Shown: positions 1-6,369 of the stretch, piece after piece
Layout of the letters: each line of letters begins with the position of its first letter
How positions within the stretch are numbered: the stretch's first letter is position 1
Source of the DNA: an uncultured Clostridia bacterium
Lineage (GTDB): Bacteria; Bacillota; Clostridia; Christensenellales; Borkfalkiaceae
Assembly (NCBI GenBank): GCA_946637575.1
Contig: CAMPBJ010000046.1
Span: forward strand, 1 to 7,330
Length of the DNA stretch: 7,330 nucleotides
Reading direction: 5' to 3'
Notes under the pieces: model-generated
The model's database searches: none
The model's input: only the letters and a program-made list of their open reading frames with translations
What the model was told of the DNA's origin: nothing
Translations under genes and position numbers: made by a program

Positions 1-609
1 GTTAAGATCTTTTTTCGGATCAACGCCTATTTCGTTTGCAACTTCTGCAAGCCTTAAACAGTAAGAGGGCGTTGCGACAAGTAGCGTAGTTCCGAAGTCT
101 TTCATATACATTATCTGTTTTTCGGAATTACCGGTCGAAGACGGAATAATCGTCGCGCCGATATTTTCAAGTCCGTAGTGAAGTCCTAACGCGCCTGTAA
201 ACATACCGTAACCGAAACAGATCTGCGCAACGTCTTTTTCGGTCGCACCGCCCATGCAAGCGATCCTTGACACCGCTTCCGTCCACATTTTCATGTCGTT
301 TGCGGTATAACCGACGACTGTCGGTTTACCCGTCGTTCCGCTCGACGCGTGGATACGTAAAAGTTTTTCTTTCGGTACGGCAAAAAGCCCGAAAGGATAA
401 GTATCGCGCATATCCTGTTTGGTTACGAACGGTAGTTTCGATAAGTCTTTCAGCGACTTTATGTGTTCGGGTTTTAGTCCGATAGCGTCCATTTTTGCAC
501 GGTAATACGGAACGTTTTCGTAAACGCGGTTTACCGTTTCGATAAGTCTTGCCGTTTGAATTTCTTCTATCTCTTTACGGGACAGAGTCTCTTCCTTTGA
601 CCAAATCAT
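1..609 (-). CDS. Phenylacetate-CoA ligase family enzyme (PaaK-like), C-terminus beyond window
   Basis: ANL-superfamily adenylating enzyme of the phenylacetate-CoA ligase type, which activates an aryl or related acid with ATP to an acyl-AMP and then forms the CoA thioester in the cytoplasm. The 203 N-terminal residues are present; the family is usually about 430, so the rest lies left of base 1. Visible are the N-terminal block ending in ENVPYYRAKM (about 31-40), LPFVTKQDMRDTYPFGLFA (about 60-78), the ATP-binding loop ASSGTTGKPT at 88-97, and FGYGMFTGALGLHYG (about 129-143), all typical of PaaK. IPSSTGNSEKQ follows where relatives often have a P-x-S-G-G-N/T motif. The ATG start has AGGCAGG about 6 bases upstream. 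It is the third gene of the leftward unit, 36 bases after the symporter. In many anaerobes such ligases act on arylacetates made from aromatic amino acids by indolepyruvate oxidoreductase; that partner is not visible here, so the substrate is unproven. Confidence 0.9.
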   Translation of the reverse strand, partial: MIWSKEETLSRKEIEEIQTARLIETVNRVYENVPYYRAKMDAIGLKPEHIKSLKDLSKLPFVTKQDMRDTYPFGLFAVPKEKLLRIHASSGTTGKPTVVGYTANDMKMWTEAVSRIACMGGATEKDVAQICFGYGMFTGALGLHYGLENIGATIIPSSTGNSEKQIMYMKDFGTTLLVATPSYCLRLAEVANEIGVDPKKDLN

Positions 610-645
610 TTTAATTCCTGCCTTTAAGTAATTGATTTTGACTAA

Positions 646-2193
646 CTATTTAACCAAGTTTTCAACTTGACTTTCAAACGCTCTTGCAACGGTTTCCGGT
701 GCCGGTTTTTTGGTAAAGGTCGACACCAAAAGAGTAATAATAATAGAGAACACCATACAGATAACGCCGATAAGCGGAGACTGCCCTACGCCTGCTTTTA
801 TGATCTCGCCCGCGCCTGCGTTAAATCCTGCGGTAAGACCGCCGAAAACGACTATTAAGACGACCGTTAAAATCAGCCCGCCGATAATAGACGTTATCGC
901 AGCGGCTTTGGTAAGTTTTCTGTTGTATAAACCTAAAACGAAAGGTCCGAAGAAACAGCCCGAAAGCGTTCCCCAGGAAAGCCCCATAAGGTACGCGATC
1001 GCAGTGATATTGTATTTTTTATTAAGCAACGCGATCACGATCGAAATAAGAACGAATACAAAGCAAACTATTCTCATAACGAGAGTAACTTGCTTGTCCG
1101 ATTTAGCCTTTTCACCTTCGCCCTTGTACATATCGATCGCAAGAACGGAAGACGCAGAGAGCGAAACGGACGCTAAGGTCGACATACTTGCGGACAGCAC
1201 GAGTACGGCGATAAGCCCCTTAAATCCCGAAGGAATAACCTCATTAAGCATATTAGGAACTATATTGTCCGCAACGCCGCCGGGCATTTCGGTATAGAAA
1301 AGACGACCTAACGATCCGACGAAGTACGCCGACACACCGACGATAAAAGCAAAGATGGTGCTTACTATCATACCCTGTTTTATCGCCTTTTTATCGCGGA
1401 CCGTGTAATATTTATGTACGGTCTGCGGAAGTCCGTAAACGCCCATAGACGTTAAAAGAACGAGCGAGATAAGCGCGACGAGCGGAGAACTTAAAAAACC
1501 GCCGTTTCCGTAAGAAACGAAAAGACCTTTGTCCATAGATTCGAGCCTGTTAAACACGTCGAACCCACCGACCTTATCGTTTATCATAAAATAAACGACC
1601 ATAACCACAACGCCGGCAAGCATTATTATGCCCTGCACGAAGTCGGATAGCGAAGTCGCAAAATATCCGCCGAACACGAGATAGATCGCCGTAAGTAGCG
1701 CTAATAGAATAGTAATAAGCGTTCCGTCTATACCGAACATTATTTCAAACAGGTTTCCGAGTCCGTTGTAAACCGACGCGGCGTAAGGGATCAGGAAAAT
1801 AAAAATAACGAGTGCGGATATTTTCTTTAAGAACGGAGAATCATAGCGCTTATAGAAAAAATCGGGCATCGTTTTAGCGGAAAGCCTTAACGTCATGTTC
1901 TTCGTTCTCTTTGCCATAATAAGCCAAGCAAGAAGACCGCCCAAGACAGCGTTGCCGATACCGATCCAGATAGCGGATAAGCCGAAGTTCCAGCCGAATT
2001 TCCCTGCGTAACCTATGAATATAACAGCCGAAAAGTAAGTAGTTCCGTAAGAAAACGCGCTCATCCAACCGTTAAGACCTTTCTTCCCCGCAAGCAAGAA
2101 ATCGTCGGAAGTCTTCGCTTTTTTTGCGGTAATGACCGCTATCGCGACCATACCGATCGCAAACAAGACGAGAATTATTATGTCGAGTACCAT
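646..2193 (-). CDS. Sodium:solute symporter (SSS family), substrate unknown
   Basis: Integral membrane transporter of the SSS/PutP-like family (TC 2.A.21), expected to drive uptake of a small organic solute with sodium. The 515-residue protein is almost wholly hydrophobic, with about 13 likely membrane segments starting at residues 3-22. Family hallmarks are TSDDFLLAGK (28-37) after the first helix, GGYFATSLSDFVQG (175-188), and the serine/alanine-rich helix SASMSTLASVSLSASS (334-349), where SSS proteins form the Na2 sodium site. The chosen ATG at 2193 has GGAGG five bases upstream; a longer reading would start at a TTG (2205) overlapping that Shine-Dalgarno, so it is rejected. It sits 47 bases after purB and 36 before a phenylacetate-CoA ligase-type gene, probably in one operon. 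The SSS family covers proline, pantothenate, sugars, acetate and other acids, and nothing here fixes the substrate; an acid activated by the neighbouring ligase is a guess. Confidence 0.93.
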   Translation of the reverse strand: MVLDIIILVLFAIGMVAIAVITAKKAKTSDDFLLAGKKGLNGWMSAFSYGTTYFSAVIFIGYAGKFGWNFGLSAIWIGIGNAVLGGLLAWLIMAKRTKNMTLRLSAKTMPDFFYKRYDSPFLKKISALVIFIFLIPYAASVYNGLGNLFEIMFGIDGTLITILLALLTAIYLVFGGYFATSLSDFVQGIIMLAGVVVMVVYFMINDKVGGFDVFNRLESMDKGLFVSYGNGGFLSSPLVALISLVLLTSMGVYGLPQTVHKYYTVRDKKAIKQGMIVSTIFAFIVGVSAYFVGSLGRLFYTEMPGGVADNIVPNMLNEVIPSGFKGLIAVLVLSASMSTLASVSLSASSVLAIDMYKGEGEKAKSDKQVTLVMRIVCFVFVLISIVIALLNKKYNITAIAYLMGLSWGTLSGCFFGPFVLGLYNRKLTKAAAITSIIGGLILTVVLIVVFGGLTAGFNAGAGEIIKAGVGQSPLIGVICMVFSIIITLLVSTFTKKPAPETVARAFESQVENLVK

Positions 2194-2198
2194 ATATG

Positions 2199-2203
2199 CC
2201 TCC
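2199..2203 (-). promoter_or_regulatory. Ribosome binding site of the symporter gene
   Basis: GGAGG on the minus strand, five bases before the ATG at 2193-2191. It decides the start: the upstream TTG at 2205-2203 overlaps it and so cannot be the initiator served by it. It directly touches the base of the hairpin at 2204-2222. Confidence 0.85.
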
Positions 2204-2222
2204 AAATCGGAACGACCGATTT
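2204..2222 (-). promoter_or_regulatory. Intercistronic hairpin abutting the symporter ribosome binding site
   Basis: Perfect 7-base inverted repeat with a 5-base loop (minus strand AAATCGG-TCGTT-CCGATTT) in the 47-base gap between purB and the symporter. The stem ends at the base next to GGAGG, with no spacer. No U-tract follows, so it is not a terminator. It could protect a processed 3' end, stack beside and tune the ribosome binding site, or be a protein site. The structure is seen directly; a role is inferred. Confidence 0.5.
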
Positions 2223-2240
2223 AATCCAAAAAGTAAGCGA

Positions 2241-3671
2241 TCAAACGGAAATTTTTGCCGAACGACCGAGTTCGGACTTATTTGCGTAAAGTACGGGTTT
2301 AACTTCATTTTCCAAGAATAACTCGACCTGTTCGGGCGCACGTCCTATAAACGCGGAAGGAGTCAGCGAAGACTCAATCTCGCCGTAGTAGTCCTTAAAG
2401 TTTTCGTCGTTTTTAATCAGATCCAAAAGTCCGTTCTCTTTTCCGTTGAGTTTAACGTTCTCCGCCGCTTTCATCGAAAGAGTCCTTATCGCTTCGTGAA
2501 GTTTTTGCCTGCTTTTTCCGCGTTTTACGCCTTCCATGATAATGTTTTCCGTCGCCATAAAAGGAAGTTCATCTAAAACACGTTTTTCAACAACTTTTTC
2601 GTAAACGACGAGTCCTTCCGTGACGTTGAGCATAAGATTTAAAATACCGTCCAAAGCGTAAAATGCCTGCGGAATAACGATCCGTTTGTTCGCCGAATCG
2701 TCCAACGTTCTTTCAAACCATTGAGTCGAAGAAGTTATCGACGCGTTTAACGGTAGAGTTATAACGTAGCGCGAAAGCGAGGATATGCGCTCCGATCTCA
2801 TAGGATTTCTCTTGTACGCCATAGCCGAAGAACCGACCTGTGTTTTTTCAAACGGTTCTTCCATCTCCTTAAAACTTTGCAAAATTCTTAAATCGTTAGA
2901 AAATTTATAGGTGCTTTGCGCGATAGAAGATAAAAGCGAAAGCACTTTATAGTCGAATTTTCTGGGGTAAGTCTGCCCCGTTACTCCGTAAGCGGAAGAA
3001 TACCCCATTTTAGAAAGAACTTTTCTTTCAAGCTCGTCGACCTTCTTTCCGTCTTTTAAAAGATCCAAAAAACTCGCCTGAGTTCCCGTAGTTCCCTTTA
3101 CTCCGCGAAGTTTAATTTGTTTTTTTAAGTCTTTTAAATCCAAATAATCGTACAAAAGATCCTGAATCCAAAGAGTCGCCCGTTTTCCGACCGTCGTTAA
3201 TTGCGCGGGCTGTAAATGCGTGTAAGCAAGCGCGGGAACGTCTTTATATCGGTAAGCAAATTTTGAAAGATTATCGATAGTCGACAGCAGTTTTCCGGAT
3301 ATAACCGACAAAGCGTTATCTATCATTATGATTTCGGCGTTATCTAAAACGTAACAACTCGTCGCGCCTAAATGTATAATACCCGCGGCAGACGTTGCTT
3401 GCGCGCCGTACGCTTTAATATGCGCCATCACTTCGTGGCGAGTTTCTTTTTCAAAGTCTTTCGCTACGTCCGTATTTAAGATATTTTGATACTTTTTGAG
3501 TTCTTCTATCTGTTCTTTATTTATAGGAAGCCCCAACTCCATTTCAGACTCGGCAAGAGCGACCCAGAGTTTACGCCAAAGCCTTATTTTGTTTTCATAC
3601 GAAAAAATTTCCGCAATCTCTTTACTTGCGTATCTGTCAAAAGGAGGATTTAACAAATTCAACTCTTCCAT
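2241..3671 (-). CDS. purB: Adenylosuccinate lyase
   Basis: Cytoplasmic enzyme of purine synthesis that removes fumarate twice: from SAICAR to give AICAR, and from adenylosuccinate to give AMP. The 476-residue protein has the fumarase/aspartase superfamily layout and the longer form found in many Clostridia and eukaryotes. It opens with FDRYASKEIAEIFS, followed by TRHEVMAH (77-84), HLGATSCYVLDNA (100-112), the catalytic histidine in YTHLQPAQ (H152) and the flexible catalytic loop SSAMAYKRNPMRSER (281-295), whose serine pair holds the catalytic Ser. The loop has Ala where many relatives have Pro (MPYKRNP). The ATG at 3671 is preferred: AAGGTGG lies just upstream, and the length and N-terminus then suit the family. 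An in-frame ATG at 3704 would add 11 residues but has no ribosome binding site. It is first in the leftward unit, with its own strong promoter and a leader of about 100 bases. Confidence 0.96.
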   Translation of the reverse strand: MEELNLLNPPFDRYASKEIAEIFSYENKIRLWRKLWVALAESEMELGLPINKEQIEELKKYQNILNTDVAKDFEKETRHEVMAHIKAYGAQATSAAGIIHLGATSCYVLDNAEIIMIDNALSVISGKLLSTIDNLSKFAYRYKDVPALAYTHLQPAQLTTVGKRATLWIQDLLYDYLDLKDLKKQIKLRGVKGTTGTQASFLDLLKDGKKVDELERKVLSKMGYSSAYGVTGQTYPRKFDYKVLSLLSSIAQSTYKFSNDLRILQSFKEMEEPFEKTQVGSSAMAYKRNPMRSERISSLSRYVITLPLNASITSSTQWFERTLDDSANKRIVIPQAFYALDGILNLMLNVTEGLVVYEKVVEKRVLDELPFMATENIIMEGVKRGKSRQKLHEAIRTLSMKAAENVKLNGKENGLLDLIKNDENFKDYYGEIESSLTPSAFIGRAPEQVELFLENEVKPVLYANKSELGRSAKISV

Positions 3672-3677
3672 ACTCCA

Positions 3678-3684
3678 CCTTAAA
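3678..3684 (-). promoter_or_regulatory. Ribosome binding site of purB (decides the start)
   Basis: Minus-strand AAGGTGG shortly before the ATG at 3671-3669. The match to AGGAGG has one mismatch, and the spacing is short (about 3 to 6 bases depending on which part pairs). It still supports the internal ATG over the in-frame ATG at 3704, which is preceded only by an AT-rich stretch (ATCGTTTTT). Confidence 0.65.
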
Positions 3685-3696
3685 AAAGCATTTATG

Positions 3697-3726
3697 TCTG
3701 ACATAAAAACGATTGTTTTAGTCAGA
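3697..3726 (-). repeat. Bulged inverted repeat in the purB leader
   Basis: TCTGAC at 3697-3702 is matched by GTCAGA at 3721-3726. In the minus-strand RNA the pairing continues inward (TAAAAC with GTTTT/TA) through two single-U bulges, giving a stem of about 12 pairs around an AAUC loop. The upstream in-frame AUG (3704-3702) falls in the 3' arm. A run of six T starts nine bases past the stem, too far for a normal terminator. It could be a leader hairpin affecting purB expression or an operator downstream of the purB promoter. The repeat is seen directly; its role is not shown. Confidence 0.5.
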
Positions 3727-3781
3727 AATTATGCAAAAATTCCTAAAAGTGATTAAAGTTCGCCTATTTTTTAACGAGTAA

Positions 3782-3810
3782 ATTATAGCATTTTTATTTG
3801 TAAATGTAAA
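3782..3810 (-). promoter_or_regulatory. Promoter of purB operon (sigma-A type)
   Basis: Minus-strand TTTACA (3810-3805), a 17-base spacer and TATAAT (3787-3782). The -10 box is a perfect match and is preceded by TGC, an extended -10 motif; the -35 box has one mismatch to TTGACA. Start of transcription is predicted near 3775, giving a leader of about 104 bases before the purB ATG. It would drive purB, the symporter and the ligase. Confidence 0.8.
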
Positions 3811-3849
3811 TTGATAGTGAGAACTTTTTGCTATTTTTACAAAATAACC

Positions 3850-3859
3850 TTTACGTAAA
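3850..3859. repeat. Short perfect palindrome between divergent promoters
   Basis: TTTACGTAAA is a perfect 10-base palindrome lying 16 bases upstream of the leuS -35 box and about 40 bases upstream of the purB -35 box. Related TTTACA/GTAAAT words recur nearby (3801-3810, 3835-3841). It could be a regulator half-site pair, but AT-rich spacers produce such words by chance. Confidence 0.25.
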
Positions 3860-3875
3860 TTAAATGAAAAAAAGT

Positions 3876-3904
3876 TTGACTATTTCTAATGATTTATATA
3901 TAAT
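3876..3904 (+). promoter_or_regulatory. Promoter of leuS operon (sigma-A type)
   Basis: TTGACT (3876-3881), a 17-base spacer and TATAAT (3899-3904): five of six and six of six matches to consensus at the best spacing. Transcription should start near 3911, leaving about 31 untranslated bases before leuS. That leader is too short for a T-box or other riboswitch, so expression is probably set by promoter strength. Confidence 0.85.
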
Positions 3905-3924
3905 AATATAAGATTTTTATATTC

Positions 3925-3930
3925 AAGGAG
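3925..3930 (+). promoter_or_regulatory. Ribosome binding site of leuS (decides the start)
   Basis: AAGGAG, 11 bases before the ATG at 3942. The spacing is long but usable. The GTG at 3930 overlaps the motif itself and is therefore an unlikely start; the ATG at 3948 would be 17 bases away. Confidence 0.75.
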
Positions 3931-3941
3931 TGTCTTTTCTT

Positions 3942-6368
3942 ATGGACATGAAAAAAATTGAAAAAAAATGGCAAAACTATTGGCAAAAAGAAAAACTCGG
4001 CGTCTTTAATTTCAAAAACGTCGACAAAAAGTATTATTGCCTCGAAATGTTTTCCTATCCTTCCGCGGCAAAACTTCATTTAGGTCACTGGTACAACTAT
4101 GCCCCTACCGACAGTTTTGTTCGCTATAAAAAAATGAAAGGTTACGAAGTCTTTCAGCCCATGGGATTCGATGCCTTCGGTCTGCCGGCTGAAAACTACG
4201 CGATAAAAACAGGTATTCACCCTAAAGATTCTACGGATAAGAACATCGAAAACATGGAACAAACCCTACACGAGATGGGCGCGATGTTTGACTGGAGCGC
4301 GGAAATAAAGACCTGTAAAGAAGATTATTATAAATGGACTCAATGGCTGTTCTTAAAGTTATACGAAAAAGGTCTTGCGTACAGAAAAGAAGCGCCTGTC
4401 AACTGGTGTCCTTCCTGTAAGACCGTTCTTGCGAACGAACAGGTCGTTAACGGCGCGTGTGAAAGGTGCGGTTCGACGGTCATAAAAAAGGATCTTACTC
4501 AATGGTTCTTTAAGATAACCGACTATGCGGAAGAGTTGCTTGAAGGATTAAACGATCTCGACTGGCCTGAAAAAACGAAGATAATGCAGAAGAACTGGAT
4601 CGGAAAGTCTGTCGGCGCGGAAATTGAGTTCACCTGCGAAAGCGGTGATAAATTCAAAGTATTTACTACCCGCGCGGACACGTTATTCGGCGTTTCGTTT
4701 ATTGTACTTGCGCCGGAACATCCGCTCGTTAAAAAGCTTACCTCCGAAAAACAGAGAAAGGCGGTCGAAGAGTACGTTTACGAAACTTCAAAGGCAAGTG
4801 AGATCGACAGACTCTCCACTACCCGTGAAAAAACCGGCGTTTATATCGGACACAACGCGATAAACCCGATCAACGGCGCACTCGTTCCTATCTACGTAGC
4901 GGACTACGTTTTGTATTCTTACGGAACAGGCGCGGTAATGGGCGTACCTTCCGGCGACGAAAGGGACTTCGATTTTGCAACGAAATACAATCTGCCTATC
5001 GTAAGAGTAACGAAGGGCATTGATTGTCCTGACGATCTCCCCTTCCACGACGAAGGAATACTTGTAAACAGTCCCGGCTTTGACGGTATGACGAGCGAAG
5101 AAGGCAGAAAAGCGATAGTAAAAGCGCTTATTAAAGAAGGCAAAGCGGAGTATAAGACGAACTACCGTCTTCGCGACTGGCTGGTTTCACGTCAGCGCTA
5201 CTGGGGCGCGCCTATTCCGGTTATCCATTGTGATAAGTGCGGCGCCGTTCCCGTTCCTTATAAAGATCTCCCCGTAAAACTCCCCTACGACGTTGAGTTT
5301 GCGCCCGACGGCGAATCCCCGCTTAAAAAACATAAGGGTTTTATGGAAACAACCTGTCCTGTATGCGGCGGGCCCGCTCACAGAGATCCGGATACGCTCG
5401 ATACCTTCGTTTGTTCGAGTTGGTATTACCTTCGCTATGCGGACGCACATAACGATAAAGAGCCGTTTAACCCTGAAATAATAAATAAAGTTCTACCTGT
5501 CGATAAGTACGTCGGCGGTGCGGAACACGCTTGCATGCATCTTTTATACGCGAGATTTATAACGAAAGCGCTCCGCGATATGGGATACCTTAACTTTGAC
5601 GAGCCGTTTAAGTCTCTCGTCCATCAGGGCGTGATTTTAGGTCCTGACGGTATGCGTATGAGTAAGAGCAAGGGCAACATAATAGCCCCCGATCCTTACG
5701 TTGAAAAATACGGTTCGGACACGTTAAGGCTTTACCTTATGTTCGGCTTTTCGTACACCGAAGGCGGTCCTTGGAACGACGACGGCATTAAGGCTATCGT
5801 GAAATTCCTTGACAGAGTAGAAAGACTCGCCTTAAAGGTAAAAGATCTGCCGAAATCCGCTTATAACAAGATAGAATCTAATGAAAAGGAACTTCTTTAT
5901 GCCTCGAATTACGCCATTAAGTGCGTAGATAAAGACATGGAAAACTTCTCTTTTAATACCGCGGTCGCAAGACTTATGGAGTACTTAAACGCACTTTATA
6001 AATACGACGGCGTAGAAGAAAAGAACAACGCCGTGTATTTGACGGCTTTCAAAACCTTTATTAAACTTCTCGCCCCCTGCGCCCCGCATTTTGCGGAAGA
6101 AGTCAACGAGTGGCTCGGAGGCAAAGGCTCGATTTTTAACACAGAATACCCCGTTTGCGACGAATCCGCGCTCGTTAAAGAAACCGTGGAAGTCGCCGTT
6201 CAGATCAACAGCAAGATGAGATCGAGATTAAATATCGCCAACGGCGCTTCGGAAGAAGACATTAAAAACGCGATTTTAAGCGACGAAAAACTTTCCGCTG
6301 AAATCGGCGACAAACAGATCAAAAAACTTATTATAGTGCCCGGAAGATTAGTTAACGTAATTATATAG
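3942..6368 (+). CDS. leuS: Leucyl-tRNA synthetase
   Basis: Class I synthetase that attaches leucine to tRNA-Leu in the cytoplasm and edits mischarged products. With the ATG at 3942 it has 808 residues, normal for bacterial LeuS. In order: the ATP signature HLGH (46-49); a zinc-knuckle pair CPSC (156-159) and CERC (173-176); the CP1 editing domain with threonine-rich TTRADTLFG (242-250) and [16 protein letters not shown] (327-342); a second pair of CxxC motifs at 430-433 and 472-475; the KMSKS loop as RMSKS (572-576); the anticodon-binding helical domain; and a small C-terminal tRNA-binding domain ending in GRLVNVII. Both editing aspartates (D339, D342) and the threonines are kept, so editing is probably active, although the residue before D339 is Gly where E. 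coli and Bacillus have His. It has its own strong promoter and no T-box, and it ends one base before an ATPase gene. Confidence 0.98.
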   Translation: MDMKKIEKKWQNYWQKEKLGVFNFKNVDKKYYCLEMFSYPSAAKLHLGHWYNYAPTDSFVRYKKMKGYEVFQPMGFDAFGLPAENYAIKTGIHPKDSTDKNIENMEQTLHEMGAMFDWSAEIKTCKEDYYKWTQWLFLKLYEKGLAYRKEAPVNWCPSCKTVLANEQVVNGACERCGSTVIKKDLTQWFFKITDYAEELLEGLNDLDWPEKTKIMQKNWIGKSVGAEIEFTCESGDKFKVFTTRADTLFGVSFIVLAPEHPLVKKLTSEKQRKAVEEYVYETSKASEIDRLSTTREKTGVYIGHNAINPINGALVPIYVADYVLYSYGTGAVMGVPSGDERDFDFATKYNLPIVRVTKGIDCPDDLPFHDEGILVNSPGFDGMTSEEGRKAIVKALIKEGKAEYKTNYRLRDWLVSRQRYWGAPIPVIHCDKCGAVPVPYKDLPVKLPYDVEFAPDGESPLKKHKGFMETTCPVCGGPAHRDPDTLDTFVCSSWYYLRYADAHNDKEPFNPEIINKVLPVDKYVGGAEHACMHLLYARFITKALRDMGYLNFDEPFKSLVHQGVILGPDGMRMSKSKGNIIAPDPYVEKYGSDTLRLYLMFGFSYTEGGPWNDDGIKAIVKFLDRVERLALKVKDLPKSAYNKIESNEKELLYASNYAIKCVDKDMENFSFNTAVARLMEYLNALYKYDGVEEKNNAVYLTAFKTFIKLLAPCAPHFAEEVNEWLGGKGSIFNTEYPVCDESALVKETVEVAVQINSKMRSRLNIANGASEEDIKNAILSDEKLSAEIGDKQIKKLIIVPGRLVNVII

Positions 6369-6369
6369 A

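Noticed and set aside
267..485. A 72-codon plus-strand frame over the ligase gene
   Set aside because: The minus-strand frame carries the PaaK motifs through this whole stretch; the plus frame is an Arg/Ser-rich shadow.
610..645. Terminator or promoter between the symporter and the ligase
   Set aside because: The 36 bases contain only a ribosome binding site; there is no stem-loop and no -10/-35 pair.
710..1297. A 195-codon open frame on the plus strand inside the symporter gene
   Set aside because: It is antisense to a clear SSS transporter, has no ribosome binding site, and is rich in Pro, Ile and Thr as expected from a reversed hydrophobic reading frame.
3684..3726. Transcription attenuator formed by the purB leader hairpin and the TTTTTT run
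   Set aside because: The T run begins nine bases after the stem, and the stem is AT-rich with two bulges, unlike a rho-independent terminator.
3672..3775. Purine riboswitch in the purB leader
   Set aside because: The leader has one AT-rich bulged stem and lacks a three-way junction and the conserved loop and core sequences of purine aptamers.
4788..5450. Several minus-strand frames of 74 to 87 codons inside leuS
   Set aside because: All overlap conserved LeuS catalytic and editing motifs, and none has a ribosome binding site or recognisable protein content.
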